In this document: in pieces, positions 36,331 to 44,623 of the stretch
Numbering within the stretch: the stretch's first letter is position 1
How the letters are laid out: each line of letters begins with the position of its first letter
Position numbers and translations under genes: made by a program
Source of the DNA: Phenylobacterium aquaticum
GTDB lineage: Bacteria > Pseudomonadota > Alphaproteobacteria > Caulobacterales > Caulobacteraceae
Direction of reading: 5' to 3'
DNA length: 64,000 bases
Assembly: GCA_947378305.1 (NCBI GenBank)
Contig: CANCJJ010000006.1
Location: 50,813-114,812 of the forward strand
The notes under the pieces: model-generated
Database searches by the model: none
Told to the model about the DNA's origin: nothing
The model's input: only the letters and a program-made list of their open reading frames with translations

Positions 36331-38091
36331 ATGTCCTCAAGTCCCGAAACCGCCGCTCCCGCCTGGCCTGTCATGTCCATCCAGGAGGCCCACGACCGTC
36401 TCACGGCACCAGGTAGCCGTTTTGAAATGGTCGAGATGCCGATCCGGGGGATCATGACCCGGACCTGGAAAAATGCCCCCCCGACCCTGAGGGATGTCTT
36501 TCTGAACGGCCGAACCTTCCCGGAGCGGGAATTCCTGGTCTATGAGGATGATCGGGCAACCTTCGAGGGCTTTGCGCGTGCTACCCTGGCCCTGGCCGAC
36601 CAACTTCAGGCTGACGGCATAAAAAAGGGTGACCGGGTCGCCGTGATCATGCGCAACCTGCCCGAATGGCCGGTTGCCTTCTGGGCGGGGATACTGGTCG
36701 GAGCCATTGTCACGCCGCTGAATGCCTGGTGGACGGGCGATGAGCTGGAATATGGTCTGGCGGATTCCGGAACCCGGATTGCGATCATTGACGATGAGCG
36801 CCTGGAGCGCCTCGCCCCGCACCTTCCGGCCCTGCCCGCCCTTGAAAAAATCTATGTAACGCGTCTGGCGACCCCCTCGGCCCATCCGCGTGTTCAGGCT
36901 CTGGAATCGGTGATTGGTCCCGTCAATGACTGGTCCAGCCTGCCAGATCGTCCCCTGCCGGATGTCGCCCTGGAGCCTGAGGATGATGCGACCATCCTCT
37001 ATACGTCGGGGACGACGGGTCGCCCCAAGGGCGCGCTCGGCACCCATCGCAACATGACGAGCAATATTCTGGCGAGTGGAATCGCCGCGACCCGGAACTT
37101 CCTGCGGGCGGGCCAGCCCCTGCCCGAAAGCGATCCGCACAAGCTGCCCCAGCGCACCAGCCTGCTGGTGGTGCCCATGTTCCATGCCACGGGCTTGTCG
37201 GCCAACCTCAGTCCCTCGCTCAATGCAGGTGGCAAGATCGTCATGATGCGCCGTTGGGAGGCCGAGCAGGCCATGCAGCTCATCGAGCGGGAAAAGGTCA
37301 ATGGAACCGGGGGCGTGCCGACCATTGCCTGGCAGCTGATCGAACACCCGGCGCGGTCGAAATACGACCTTTCCTCCCTGCAGTCGGTTGCCTATGGCGG
37401 TGCGCCCTCTGCGCCGGAACTGGTGCGCAAGATTGTGGAGGTATTTCCGGCCTCCCAGCCGGGTAACGGTTGGGGCATGACGGAGACCACCGCCACATTT
37501 ACCAGCCACCTGGGGAAGGATTACGAAGTTCGCCCTGACAGTGCCGGGCCCGCCGCCCCCGTGGGGGAAATGCAAATTCGCGACCCCGCAGATGGCACGA
37601 CCGTCCTGCCAACGGGTGCTGTGGGCGAGCTTTGGGTCAAGGGGCCCCAGGTCGTGAAACTCTATTGGAACAAGCCTGAGGCCACGGCAGAAACCCTCCA
37701 GAACGGGTGGCTCCGGACCGGGGATCTCGCCCGCATAGACGAGGAGGGCTTCCTCTTTATCGTTGACCGGGCCAAGGACATGCTGATCCGCGGTGGGGAA
37801 AACATCTACTGCGTCGAGGTCGAGAACGTGCTCTACGAGCACCCTGACGTAATGGATGCCGCCCTCGTTGGTGTCCCCCACAAGACCCTGGGTGAAGAAC
37901 CTGCAGCTGTGGTGCACCTGAAGCCAGGCGGAACGGCCAGTGAAGATGAGCTCAAGAGCCTCGTGCGGAGCAAACTCGCGGCCTTCAAGGTTCCGACGAT
38001 AATCCGGTTCTGGCCGGAACCCCTGCCACGTAATGCCAATGGCAAGATCCTGAAGACTGAACTGAAAAAGATATTCGAAGGACAGCCATGA
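36331..38091 (+). CDS. Class I adenylate-forming acyl-CoA ligase
   Basis: A 586-residue acyl-CoA synthetase. Motifs: TILYTSGTTGRPKGALGTH (P-loop, about residue 224), VPMFHATGLSANL, GNGWGMTETTATFT (A5) and LRTGDLARIDEEGFLFIVDR (A7/A8) with RGGENIYCVEVENVL, ending with the catalytic lysine in LPRNANGKILKTELKK. It activates a fatty or aromatic acid as CoA thioester for the dehydrogenase upstream. No strong ribosome site precedes the ATG. The stop overlaps the flavin reductase start by ATGA. Confidence 0.93.
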   Translation: MSSSPETAAPAWPVMSIQEAHDRLTAPGSRFEMVEMPIRGIMTRTWKNAPPTLRDVFLNGRTFPEREFLVYEDDRATFEGFARATLALADQLQADGIKKGDRVAVIMRNLPEWPVAFWAGILVGAIVTPLNAWWTGDELEYGLADSGTRIAIIDDERLERLAPHLPALPALEKIYVTRLATPSAHPRVQALESVIGPVNDWSSLPDRPLPDVALEPEDDATILYTSGTTGRPKGALGTHRNMTSNILASGIAATRNFLRAGQPLPESDPHKLPQRTSLLVVPMFHATGLSANLSPSLNAGGKIVMMRRWEAEQAMQLIEREKVNGTGGVPTIAWQLIEHPARSKYDLSSLQSVAYGGAPSAPELVRKIVEVFPASQPGNGWGMTETTATFTSHLGKDYEVRPDSAGPAAPVGEMQIRDPADGTTVLPTGAVGELWVKGPQVVKLYWNKPEATAETLQNGWLRTGDLARIDEEGFLFIVDRAKDMLIRGGENIYCVEVENVLYEHPDVMDAALVGVPHKTLGEEPAAVVHLKPGGTASEDELKSLVRSKLAAFKVPTIIRFWPEPLPRNANGKILKTELKKIFEGQP

Positions 38092-38669
38092 CCCTCAAGG
38101 CAGACAAGCCTCTCATCGTCGGCATTGGGGGAACCCTAAGAGAGGGGTCCTCGACCGAGCGTACCCTGATGGCGGCTCTGGCGGCTGCAGAGGCGGCGGG
38201 CGCACGGACCCGGCTTTTGGGCGGCGCATTTCTGTCTGGATTGCCCATTTATAATCCCAAGCCCGGAAGCGCGACAGAGGCCCAACTGGCCCTGGCTGAG
38301 GCGGTCCGGGATGCCGACGGCGTTATTGTTGCCACGCCCGGCTATCATGGCTCGCTCTCGGGTCTGATGAAGAATGCGCTCGATACCCTGGAGCTCCTGC
38401 GGGAGGATGTCCGTCCCTATTTCACCGACCGGGCGGTGGGCGTGATTGTGACGGCAGATGGCTGGCAGGCCGCGGGCACGACCCTGATTGCTGTCAGGTC
38501 CATCATCCATGCCATGCGGGGCTGGCCCACGCCGTTTGGCGCGGCGATGAGCATTACGGCCAACACCTTCAATCCGGACGGCTCCCTAAAGGACCCCAAG
38601 GATGTCTGGCAGGTCGAGACTGTGGCCAAGCAGGTTGTGGATTTTGCATCACGGAGGGTTTCGGCATGA
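38088..38669 (+). CDS. NAD(P)H-dependent FMN reductase
   Basis: A 193-residue flavodoxin-like protein. The phosphate-binding loop is GGTLREGSSTERTLMAALA, followed by VIVATPGYHGSLSGLMKNALDTLELL, the FMN-binding signature of NADPH-dependent FMN reductases (SsuE/ChrR-like). It probably supplies reduced flavin. It is coupled on both sides by ATGA overlaps, to the acyl-CoA ligase and to ribB, which links flavin making with flavin use in one operon. Confidence 0.9.
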   Translation: MTLKADKPLIVGIGGTLREGSSTERTLMAALAAAEAAGARTRLLGGAFLSGLPIYNPKPGSATEAQLALAEAVRDADGVIVATPGYHGSLSGLMKNALDTLELLREDVRPYFTDRAVGVIVTADGWQAAGTTLIAVRSIIHAMRGWPTPFGAAMSITANTFNPDGSLKDPKDVWQVETVAKQVVDFASRRVSA

Positions 38670-39778
38670 GCAAGCCTGACACCAGGGTAACCATCAGCCC
38701 AATCGAAGACATTATTGAAGATGCGCGGAATGGTCGTCCCTACATTCTCGTCGATGCCGAAGACCGGGAGAACGAGGGTGATGTCATCATCCCCGCCCAG
38801 TTTGCGACGCCTGACCAGATCAACTTCATGGCCAAACATGCCCGCGGCCTGATCTGCCTGTCGATTTCCGCTGAGCGTGCCCGTCAATTACGCCTGCCAC
38901 CCATGTCGCCAGATAATCAGTCCGGCCACGGCACCGCCTTCACCGTCTCCATTGAGGCCCGGGAAGGGGTTACCACGGGCATTTCGGCCCATGATCGGGC
39001 CCACACCATCGCGGTGGCGGTCAATCCGACCCTTGGCGCAGACGAAATTGTCTCCCCGGGCCATGTCTTTCCCCTGGTCGCCCGAGACGGCGGGGTTCTG
39101 GTTCGGGCTGGCCATACCGAAGCTGCCGTGGATATCTCCCGCCTTGCGGGTCTCAATCCAGCCGGCGTGATCTGTGAAATCATGAAGGATGACGGGTCCA
39201 TGGCCCGCCTGCCCGATTTGATCGAATTTGCCCAGCTCCACGGCCTGAAGATTGGCACTATTGCCGACCTCATCGCCTATCGGCGCCGGACGGAACGCCA
39301 GGTCGAACGGGTCTTGGAGACCCCCTTTGAAAGCGCCTTCGGCGGCCAGTTCAGAATGCTGGTCTACCGGAACATCCTGGATCGCACGGAACATGTGGTC
39401 CTGACGCGCGGGCGGATCGAGCCGGACAAACCGACCTTGGTGCGCATGCACAGGGTGGATTTCGCGGCTGACATGCTGGGCGCCAAGGCGGCACGCCGCG
39501 ACTATGTGGCCCGGGCCCTGACCTTGATTGGCGACTATGAGGGTGCCGGTGTGGCGGTCTTCATTCGGGATTCGAATCCCGCCTGGCTGTCCGAGCGATA
39601 CGGGGCCGAACCGTCCCAAGACCATGGTGCCAATGTCTTGCGTGACTATGGCGTCGGCGCGCAGATTCTGATCGATCTTGGCGTGCGCGATCTGGTGCTC
39701 TTGACCAATTCAGAGACGGTTCTGCCTGGGTCAGCAGGCTACGGCCTCAAGATCGTGGCACGCCGGAATCTCGATTGA
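38666..39778 (+). CDS. ribB: 3,4-dihydroxy-2-butanone 4-phosphate synthase with degenerate GTP cyclohydrolase II-like domain
   Basis: A 370-residue RibBA-shaped protein. The N-terminal domain (about 1-210) is a complete DHBP synthase making the four-carbon unit of riboflavin from ribulose 5-phosphate: [31 protein letters not shown] and [16 protein letters not shown] are intact. The C-terminal domain keeps the fold of GTP cyclohydrolase II but has [18 protein letters not shown] where active enzymes bind zinc through three cysteines, so it should lack cyclohydrolase activity. A separate RibA must exist elsewhere. Coupled to the FMN reductase by ATGA. Confidence 0.92.
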   Translation: MSKPDTRVTISPIEDIIEDARNGRPYILVDAEDRENEGDVIIPAQFATPDQINFMAKHARGLICLSISAERARQLRLPPMSPDNQSGHGTAFTVSIEAREGVTTGISAHDRAHTIAVAVNPTLGADEIVSPGHVFPLVARDGGVLVRAGHTEAAVDISRLAGLNPAGVICEIMKDDGSMARLPDLIEFAQLHGLKIGTIADLIAYRRRTERQVERVLETPFESAFGGQFRMLVYRNILDRTEHVVLTRGRIEPDKPTLVRMHRVDFAADMLGAKAARRDYVARALTLIGDYEGAGVAVFIRDSNPAWLSERYGAEPSQDHGANVLRDYGVGAQILIDLGVRDLVLLTNSETVLPGSAGYGLKIVARRNLD

Positions 39779-39859
39779 TGAGGTAACTTGGCGGAGGGCT
39801 TGTCGGAATGTCGTTTTCTTGGCGGTCAAACCAGCCTATACAGTGCCTAGCTTAACGCA

Positions 39860-39883
39860 GCGCCCGGCCGAAAGGTCGGGCGC
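39860..39883 (+). other. Strong hairpin with GAAA loop upstream of trcR
   Basis: GCGCCCGGCC (39860-39869), loop GAAA, GGTCGGGCGC (39874-39883): ten pairs with one G-U. It sits 81 bases after the ribB stop and 20 bases before the trcR ATG, with ATTTTA following. It could be the ribB terminator or a structure in the trcR leader. Confidence 0.6.
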
Positions 39884-39903
39884 CGTCATTTTAGGAACTT
39901 GTC

Positions 39904-40545
39904 ATGACCGACATTCTTATGCCGAAGGCGACCGCTGTCTGGCTGGTCGATAATACTTCGCTGACCTTCGATCAGATTGCAGATTTCTGCGGCCTGCATC
40001 CGCTTGAGGTCAAAGGCATTGCCGACGGCGAGGTCGCCCGGGACATTCGCGGTGCCGACCCGATTGCCAATGGCCAGCTGTCCCGCCAGGAGCTGGACTC
40101 AGCCCAGAGCGATGCAAAATATCGCATGGTGGCCCAGAAGAGCCGTCACGCGGAATTGCTGAAGCCGGTCAAGAAATCTCCGCGCTATACGCCTGTGTCC
40201 CGTCGCCAGGATCGTCCGGATGCCATTGCCTGGTTCCTGCGCAATCACCCGGAGGTCACGGACGCCCAGATTTCCCGGATGTTGGGCACAACCAAGTCCA
40301 CAATTGATCAGGTGCGCAGCCGCAACCACTGGAATGCGGCCAATATCAAACCCGTTGATCCGGTCAGCCTGGGGCTCTCGACCCAGATGGAGCTGGATGC
40401 CCTGGTTCGAAAGGCGGCTGACAAGCGCGCCAAGGACAATGCCAAGCGCGGCATTGAGGAGCCCGTGGGGGCGAGCCTTGAGCCTGCCTCCGTCACCGGG
40501 GCTGTGGCACCGGCCTCCGAACCGGATCTCGATGACGGGGAATAG
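39904..40545 (+). CDS. trcR: DUF1013 family cell-cycle transcriptional regulator (TrcR type)
   Basis: A 213-residue protein matching the alphaproteobacterial DUF1013 family, named TrcR in Caulobacter. The N-terminal block MPKATAVWLVDNTSLTFDQ, then IADFCGLHPLEVKGIADGE, contains a helix-turn-helix-like part, and a second appears at about 105-140 (DAIAWFLRNHPEVTDAQISR, MLGTTKSTIDQVRSRNHWN). The C-terminus is a low-complexity Ala/Lys/Glu tail. It has been linked to DNA binding in the cell cycle; targets here are unknown. AGGAAC lies upstream of the ATG, and a GAAA-capped hairpin just before that. Confidence 0.9.
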   Translation: MTDILMPKATAVWLVDNTSLTFDQIADFCGLHPLEVKGIADGEVARDIRGADPIANGQLSRQELDSAQSDAKYRMVAQKSRHAELLKPVKKSPRYTPVSRRQDRPDAIAWFLRNHPEVTDAQISRMLGTTKSTIDQVRSRNHWNAANIKPVDPVSLGLSTQMELDALVRKAADKRAKDNAKRGIEEPVGASLEPASVTGAVAPASEPDLDDGE

Positions 40546-40573
40546 GGCAGGGAGCCCCGCCCACTGGACGAAT

Positions 40574-40747
40574 TTAGTGGGCGCGGGCCTTTAGCTTTTC
40601 GATTTCTTCCTTGAGCGACAGTTTTCGTCGCTTGAGGTCCCGGAGCCGGGTCTCGTCGGCCTTGGGGCGGGTCATTTCATCGTGGATGGCCTTGTCCAGG
40701 GATGTGTGGCGGCCTGCAAGTTCCCGAATTCGAGCGGATATTGCCAT
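40574..40747 (-). CDS. YdcH family (DUF465) small protein
   Basis: A 57-residue basic coiled-coil protein, MAISARIRELAGRHTSLDKA at the start and then the DUF465 core RDLKRRKLSLKEEIEKLKA. AGGAG is placed ten bases upstream of the ATG. Family role unknown. It converges on trcR, and its start is 101 bases from ubiX, which runs the other way. A second member of the family lies at 41970. Confidence 0.88.
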   Translation of the reverse strand: MAISARIRELAGRHTSLDKAIHDEMTRPKADETRLRDLKRRKLSLKEEIEKLKARAH

Positions 40748-40848
40748 GGGCGTGAAACTCCTTTCAAAGAAGCGCTTTCGGATGAGAACACCCTTTGGTC
40801 TGGTCTGTCAGATCACATATGCTTGCGTGATGAACTGAGGCCCTGACG

Positions 40849-41448
40849 ATGACCCAGGCAACAGAACCGCGTTTGATCATCGGCATTAGTGGTGCGAGTG
40901 GAGTGGCCTATGGCCTGAGTGCGCTCAGGGCCTGCCGGGAGCTGGGGGTGCAGACACACCTGATCCTCTCGCGGGCGGCCGCCCTGACCATAGCCCAGGA
41001 AACGGACCTGAGTGTCTCAGACGTCCAGGCCCGGGCGGATGTGGTCTACAAGACTGCCGATGTCGGTGCTGCCGTGGCGTCCGGATCCTTCAAGACCCTG
41101 GGCATGATCATCGCACCCTGTTCGGTCCGGACCATGAGCGAGATTGCCTCTGGGGTCACATCCTCCCTGTTGACCCGGTCTGCCGACGTGACCCTGAAGG
41201 AGCGCCGGCCCCTGGTTCTGATGGTCCGGGAAACCCCGCTCCACCTGGGTCATTTGCGCACCATGGTCCAGTTGGCGGAAATGGGGGCCGTTATTGCGCC
41301 GCCCCTGCCAGCCTTTTACGCCAAGCCCACCAGCCTCGATGAGATGGTTGACCAGTCCGTCGGGCGCGCCCTCGATCTGTTTGGTCTGTCCTGGGCCCCG
41401 GTCAAGCGCTGGGGGCAGGATGTTGGTCCTGTGACGGGCGAGGCCTGA
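40849..41448 (+). CDS. ubiX: Flavin prenyltransferase
   Basis: A 199-residue flavoprotein that builds prenylated FMN, the cofactor of UbiD decarboxylases in ubiquinone synthesis. The N-terminus GISGASGVAYGLSALRACRE binds the flavin phosphate; IIAPCSVRTMSEIASGV, LTLKERRPLVLMVRETPLHL-type residues (seen as KERRPLVLMVRETPLHL) and PPLPAFYAKP make the prenyl and FMN site. ubiD is not in the window. The DUF2390 gene follows after one base. Confidence 0.95.
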   Translation: MTQATEPRLIIGISGASGVAYGLSALRACRELGVQTHLILSRAAALTIAQETDLSVSDVQARADVVYKTADVGAAVASGSFKTLGMIIAPCSVRTMSEIASGVTSSLLTRSADVTLKERRPLVLMVRETPLHLGHLRTMVQLAEMGAVIAPPLPAFYAKPTSLDEMVDQSVGRALDLFGLSWAPVKRWGQDVGPVTGEA

Positions 41449-41449
41449 G

Positions 41450-41908
41450 GTGAGGTTCTGGGACTGGGCGCTCGAACGATATGCGCGCCCGGGAGTCCAG
41501 GCCGCCTGTTTGAACTTGCAGGATAAGAGCGGACTGAACGTGCCCTATCTGCTTTGGGCCGCCTGGCTTGGCCAAGCCGACCCTGGCCTCATGACCCAGG
41601 GCGCTCGGCTTGCCCACAGTTTCGAGAATGACATTCTATCCCCCTTACGCTCGGCCCGACGCGCGCTCCGGCAGCCGTTTGCCCCCTTGTCCGAGACGAC
41701 AAGGGAGGGATTGAGGGCGCAGGCCAAGTCCCTGGAGCTTCAGGCGGAGCGGGGTTTGATGGAGGGCCTGGAATCCCTTGGACACAGGGTCGAGGGGGCT
41801 GAGGCCAGTTTGAGGGTCTTGACCTCTGCCTGCCTTGCCTGGGGGTGTGGGCCCCTACCTGTCGAAGCCATCAGGTCCTTGGCAGACGCACTAGATGAGG
41901 GGCAGTGA
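41450..41908 (+). CDS. TIGR02444/DUF2390 family protein
   Basis: A 152-residue protein of unknown function. The N-terminal WDWALERYARPGVQAACLNL, then QDKSGLNVPYLLWAAWLG, is the family hallmark. Helical throughout, no membrane segment or signal peptide. GTG start at 41450, one base after the ubiX stop and within range of the GAGG site, so it is translated with ubiX. Family members are commonly found near small YdcH-like genes; one follows here at 41970. Confidence 0.8.
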   Translation: MRFWDWALERYARPGVQAACLNLQDKSGLNVPYLLWAAWLGQADPGLMTQGARLAHSFENDILSPLRSARRALRQPFAPLSETTREGLRAQAKSLELQAERGLMEGLESLGHRVEGAEASLRVLTSACLAWGCGPLPVEAIRSLADALDEGQ

Positions 41909-41969
41909 TGTCATCAAATCGCCATTGCCTGCAGTCATCTAGGGTATCGCACTGCGCTGGAGGCGAGAT

Positions 41970-42191
41970 ATGAGCGACCCGGCTGAACCCGAGGAGGATG
42001 AGGCCGCCATTCGACAGCGCCTGTCGGTTGCCTTGCAGGATCACGCCGATCTTGATGTCGCTATCCGGGCCATGATGTCCGCGCCCATGCCCGACCTGAT
42101 GGTCATCGGGCGGTTCAAGCGCAAGAAACTCAGTCTCAAGGATGAAATCGCCAGGCTGAGAGATCAGCTAACGCCAGACATTATCGCCTGA
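41970..42191 (+). CDS. YdcH family (DUF465) small protein
   Basis: A 73-residue acidic-then-basic helical protein. Its C-terminal core FKRKKLSLKDEIARLRDQL closely resembles that of the YdcH-like protein at 40574, with an added N-terminal SDPAEPEEDEAAIRQRL. GGAGG lies upstream of the ATG. Role unknown. It ends 3 bases from the convergent diguanylate cyclase gene. Confidence 0.87.
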   Translation: MSDPAEPEEDEAAIRQRLSVALQDHADLDVAIRAMMSAPMPDLMVIGRFKRKKLSLKDEIARLRDQLTPDIIA

Positions 42192-42194
42192 GAG

Positions 42195-42896
42195 TTAGTA
42201 AAGGCCCTGCCGTTCGCGCTTCTGGGCGTACATTCGGGTATCTGCGGTAGCGACGATGGTTTCCGCCTCGGCGGCTGCCGAAATTTCACAGACGCCGTAG
42301 GAAATCCGGATCGAAATGGACGCATCTTCGACCATCAGAGGCTTTGATTCCAGATTTTCGGCCAGGGACCTGGCCTTGAATTCCGCAATGTCATGACCTG
42401 CCTGAAACAGGATGATGCCGAACTCGTCCCCGCCCATCCGTCCGACAATATCGCTCTCACGGACGGACTCCGACAGGCTCCGGGCCACGGCGTTCAGGGC
42501 GACATCGCCAACCGAATGACCGAATTCATTGTTGATCAGGGCGAACTTGTCGACGTCGAAATATACGAGGCTCGCCGGAGTCCCGTAACGCCGTGTCACA
42601 TTCTGAATTCGTTCAAGCTCACGCAGGAAGGCACGGCGATTTAGGATCGGGGTCAGGGGGTCCCGGTCGGCAAGGTCTTCTGCGGCCGACAGGGCTTCGT
42701 TCAGCCGCTGGATCTCGCTTCTGAGAACCTCAACCTCGATCAGGAGCTCAATCATAGCTGTCTCGACCTTCGAGCTGAGATCCCCGACGGGCATGCCGCC
42801 CACGGATGCTGCTCGGAGGTCCTCCGAGTAGACCTGGACATCATTTCCCGGGCCGTCGGACGAGTTTCCCTCGGCTTCGGGATGATGAGCAGCCAA
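42195..42896 (-). CDS. GGDEF domain diguanylate cyclase
   Basis: A 233-residue cytoplasmic enzyme making cyclic di-GMP. After about 35 unstructured residues comes a helical/coiled-coil part (SSKVETAMIELLIEVEVLRS to AEDLA), then a GGDEF domain with DPLTPILNRRAF, FDVDKFALINNEFGHSVGD and the intact active site GRMGGDEFGI. The inhibitory site RESD lies five residues before GGDEF, so feedback control is expected. No ATG fits; TTG at 42896 (MAAHHPEAEG) with GGGG upstream is my choice, TTG at 42932 is possible. Longer readings run into the purE region. Divergent from purE. Confidence 0.87.
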   Translation of the reverse strand: MAAHHPEAEGNSSDGPGNDVQVYSEDLRAASVGGMPVGDLSSKVETAMIELLIEVEVLRSEIQRLNEALSAAEDLADRDPLTPILNRRAFLRELERIQNVTRRYGTPASLVYFDVDKFALINNEFGHSVGDVALNAVARSLSESVRESDIVGRMGGDEFGIILFQAGHDIAEFKARSLAENLESKPLMVEDASISIRISYGVCEISAAAEAETIVATADTRMYAQKRERQGLY

Positions 42897-43017
42897 TGCG
42901 TTTTCCCCGTAGGACCTGAATATTCGAGACAAGAGACAAAATTTATAACCCGAGTTGGTTGACCGCGCAAAGCCTCCCCCTATGCTCCGGCCTTTCGGGC
43001 ACGGAGTTTGCCTCAAG

Positions 43018-43512
43018 ATGAGCGTTTTTCCTGTGCCTGTGGCGATCATCATGGGCAGCCGATCCGACTGGCCGACGCTGAAAGGTGCCGCTGAAAGTCT
43101 CACGGCCTTGGGTGTCTCATGGGAGGCCCGCGTGATTTCCGCCCATCGAACGCCTGAGCGCATGTTCGCCTTTGCCAAGGGGGCCAAGGCCGAAGGTTTC
43201 AAGGTGATTATCGCAGGGGCGGGCGGTGCGGCGCATCTTCCCGGAATGACGGCGTCCCTGACCGACCTGCCCGTTCTGGGTGTGCCGGTGGAGTCCAAGG
43301 CCCTGAAGGGTATGGATAGTCTTTTGTCCATCGTCCAGATGCCGGCGGGTATTCCCGTTGCAACCCTGGCGATTGGTGAGGCCGGTGCCCGCAATGCGGG
43401 TCTTCTGGCTGCTCAAATCCTGGCCCTTGAAGACGCCGACCTGGCCTTGCGCCTGTCGGACTGGCGCAAGGCCTTGACCGCGAGTGTGGCCCAATCGGTC
43501 GAAGCGGACTGA
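43018..43512 (+). CDS. purE: 5-(carboxyamino)imidazole ribonucleotide mutase
   Basis: A 164-residue class I PurE that moves the carboxylate of N5-CAIR to make CAIR in purine synthesis. [20 protein letters not shown] starts the fold; [13 protein letters not shown] carries the catalytic histidine and [17 protein letters not shown] the phosphate loop. The ATG at 43018 gives the usual N-terminus; GGAG lies upstream. purK begins 8 bases after the stop. Confidence 0.96.
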   Translation: MSVFPVPVAIIMGSRSDWPTLKGAAESLTALGVSWEARVISAHRTPERMFAFAKGAKAEGFKVIIAGAGGAAHLPGMTASLTDLPVLGVPVESKALKGMDSLLSIVQMPAGIPVATLAIGEAGARNAGLLAAQILALEDADLALRLSDWRKALTASVAQSVEAD

Positions 43513-43520
43513 TCGCGCCG

Positions 43521-44600
43521 GTGTTTCCCCTTTCCCCCGGCTCCACCATCGGAATTCTTGGCGGTGGCCAACTCGGACGCATGCTGGCCCTGGCGGCAGC
43601 GCGGCTCGGGTTCGATGTGGCGATCCTTGAGCCTGAGGCCGATGCGCCCGCGACGCGCGTGAGCGCCCATGTGGTTCAAACAGCCTATGATGACCCAGAG
43701 GGTTTGAAGGCGCTTGCAGAGCTGGCGGACGTCATCACCTTTGAGTTCGAAAATGTGCCAGCGGCTGCCGTTGCCCAGTTGGCGGTTCTGGGCGTGCCGG
43801 TTGCGCCGGGGGCCAGGGCGTTGGCCGTGGCCCAGGATCGTGTCGAAGAAAAGACCTTTCTGAATGACGCCCATGCCCCCACTGTTAGATTTGCACCGGC
43901 GAATTCAGAAGCTGAGGCGTTTGCCGCCGTTGCGACCATTGGCCTGCCTGCCCTCATGAAAACCCGCCGGGAAGGCTATGACGGCAAGGGGCAGATCTGG
44001 GTTGAGCAGCTTGCCGATGCGGGGCCAGCCTTTGTGTCCCTGGGCCGGGTGCCAGTGGTCGTGGAAGCTCGCGCCGATTTTGTGCGCGAATTGTCGATCA
44101 TTGCGGCGCGCGGTCGAACGGGGGAGATCGAGGTTTATCCCCTTGCGGAAAACCATCATTCGGGGGGAATTCTGCGGCGGTCCCTTGCCCCGGCGAGTGT
44201 TTCCGACGCCCTGGCCGCCCAAGCCGAGCAGATTGCCCACAGGGTGCTTACGGCCCTGGATTATGTGGGGGTCATCGGAATTGAACTTTTCGAACTGGCG
44301 GATGGTCGATTGCTGGTCAATGAGTTCGCCCCGCGTGTTCACAATACCGGCCACTGGACCCAGGACGGCTGCCAGGTCGATCAGTTTGAGCAACATATTC
44401 GCGCCGTTGCCGGCTGGCCGCTTGGGCCTACGAATCCGCTTGCCCGGGTGGAAATGCTGAACCTGCTGGGGGACGAGGTCGAGACCTGGTTAAAGCTGGC
44501 CGGAGAGCCGGATACCCGGCTACACCTCTATGGCAAGCGCGAGATCAAGCCGGGCCGCAAGATGGGCCACGTCAACCGTATCAGTCCCCTGCGCGGGTAG
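43521..44600 (+). CDS. purK: N5-carboxyaminoimidazole ribonucleotide synthase
   Basis: A 359-residue ATP-grasp enzyme that carboxylates AIR with bicarbonate and ATP; its product is used by PurE, the gene just upstream. The N-terminal GSTIGILGGGQLGRMLALAA is diagnostic, followed by ALMKTRREGYDGKGQ (ATP-grasp), NHHSGGIL and VNEFAPRVHNTGHWT. The C-terminus LHLYGKREIKPGRKMGHVN is complete. GTG start at 43521. It converges on motA. Confidence 0.96.
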   Translation: MFPLSPGSTIGILGGGQLGRMLALAAARLGFDVAILEPEADAPATRVSAHVVQTAYDDPEGLKALAELADVITFEFENVPAAAVAQLAVLGVPVAPGARALAVAQDRVEEKTFLNDAHAPTVRFAPANSEAEAFAAVATIGLPALMKTRREGYDGKGQIWVEQLADAGPAFVSLGRVPVVVEARADFVRELSIIAARGRTGEIEVYPLAENHHSGGILRRSLAPASVSDALAAQAEQIAHRVLTALDYVGVIGIELFELADGRLLVNEFAPRVHNTGHWTQDGCQVDQFEQHIRAVAGWPLGPTNPLARVEMLNLLGDEVETWLKLAGEPDTRLHLYGKREIKPGRKMGHVNRISPLRG

Positions 44601-44623
44601 GCGCTTCGGAGTCCGGCCTAGCC

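Noticed and set aside
36337..37917. A 526-codon minus-strand frame opposite the acyl-CoA ligase
   Set aside because: No motif and no ribosome site; the ligase motifs are all intact on the other strand.
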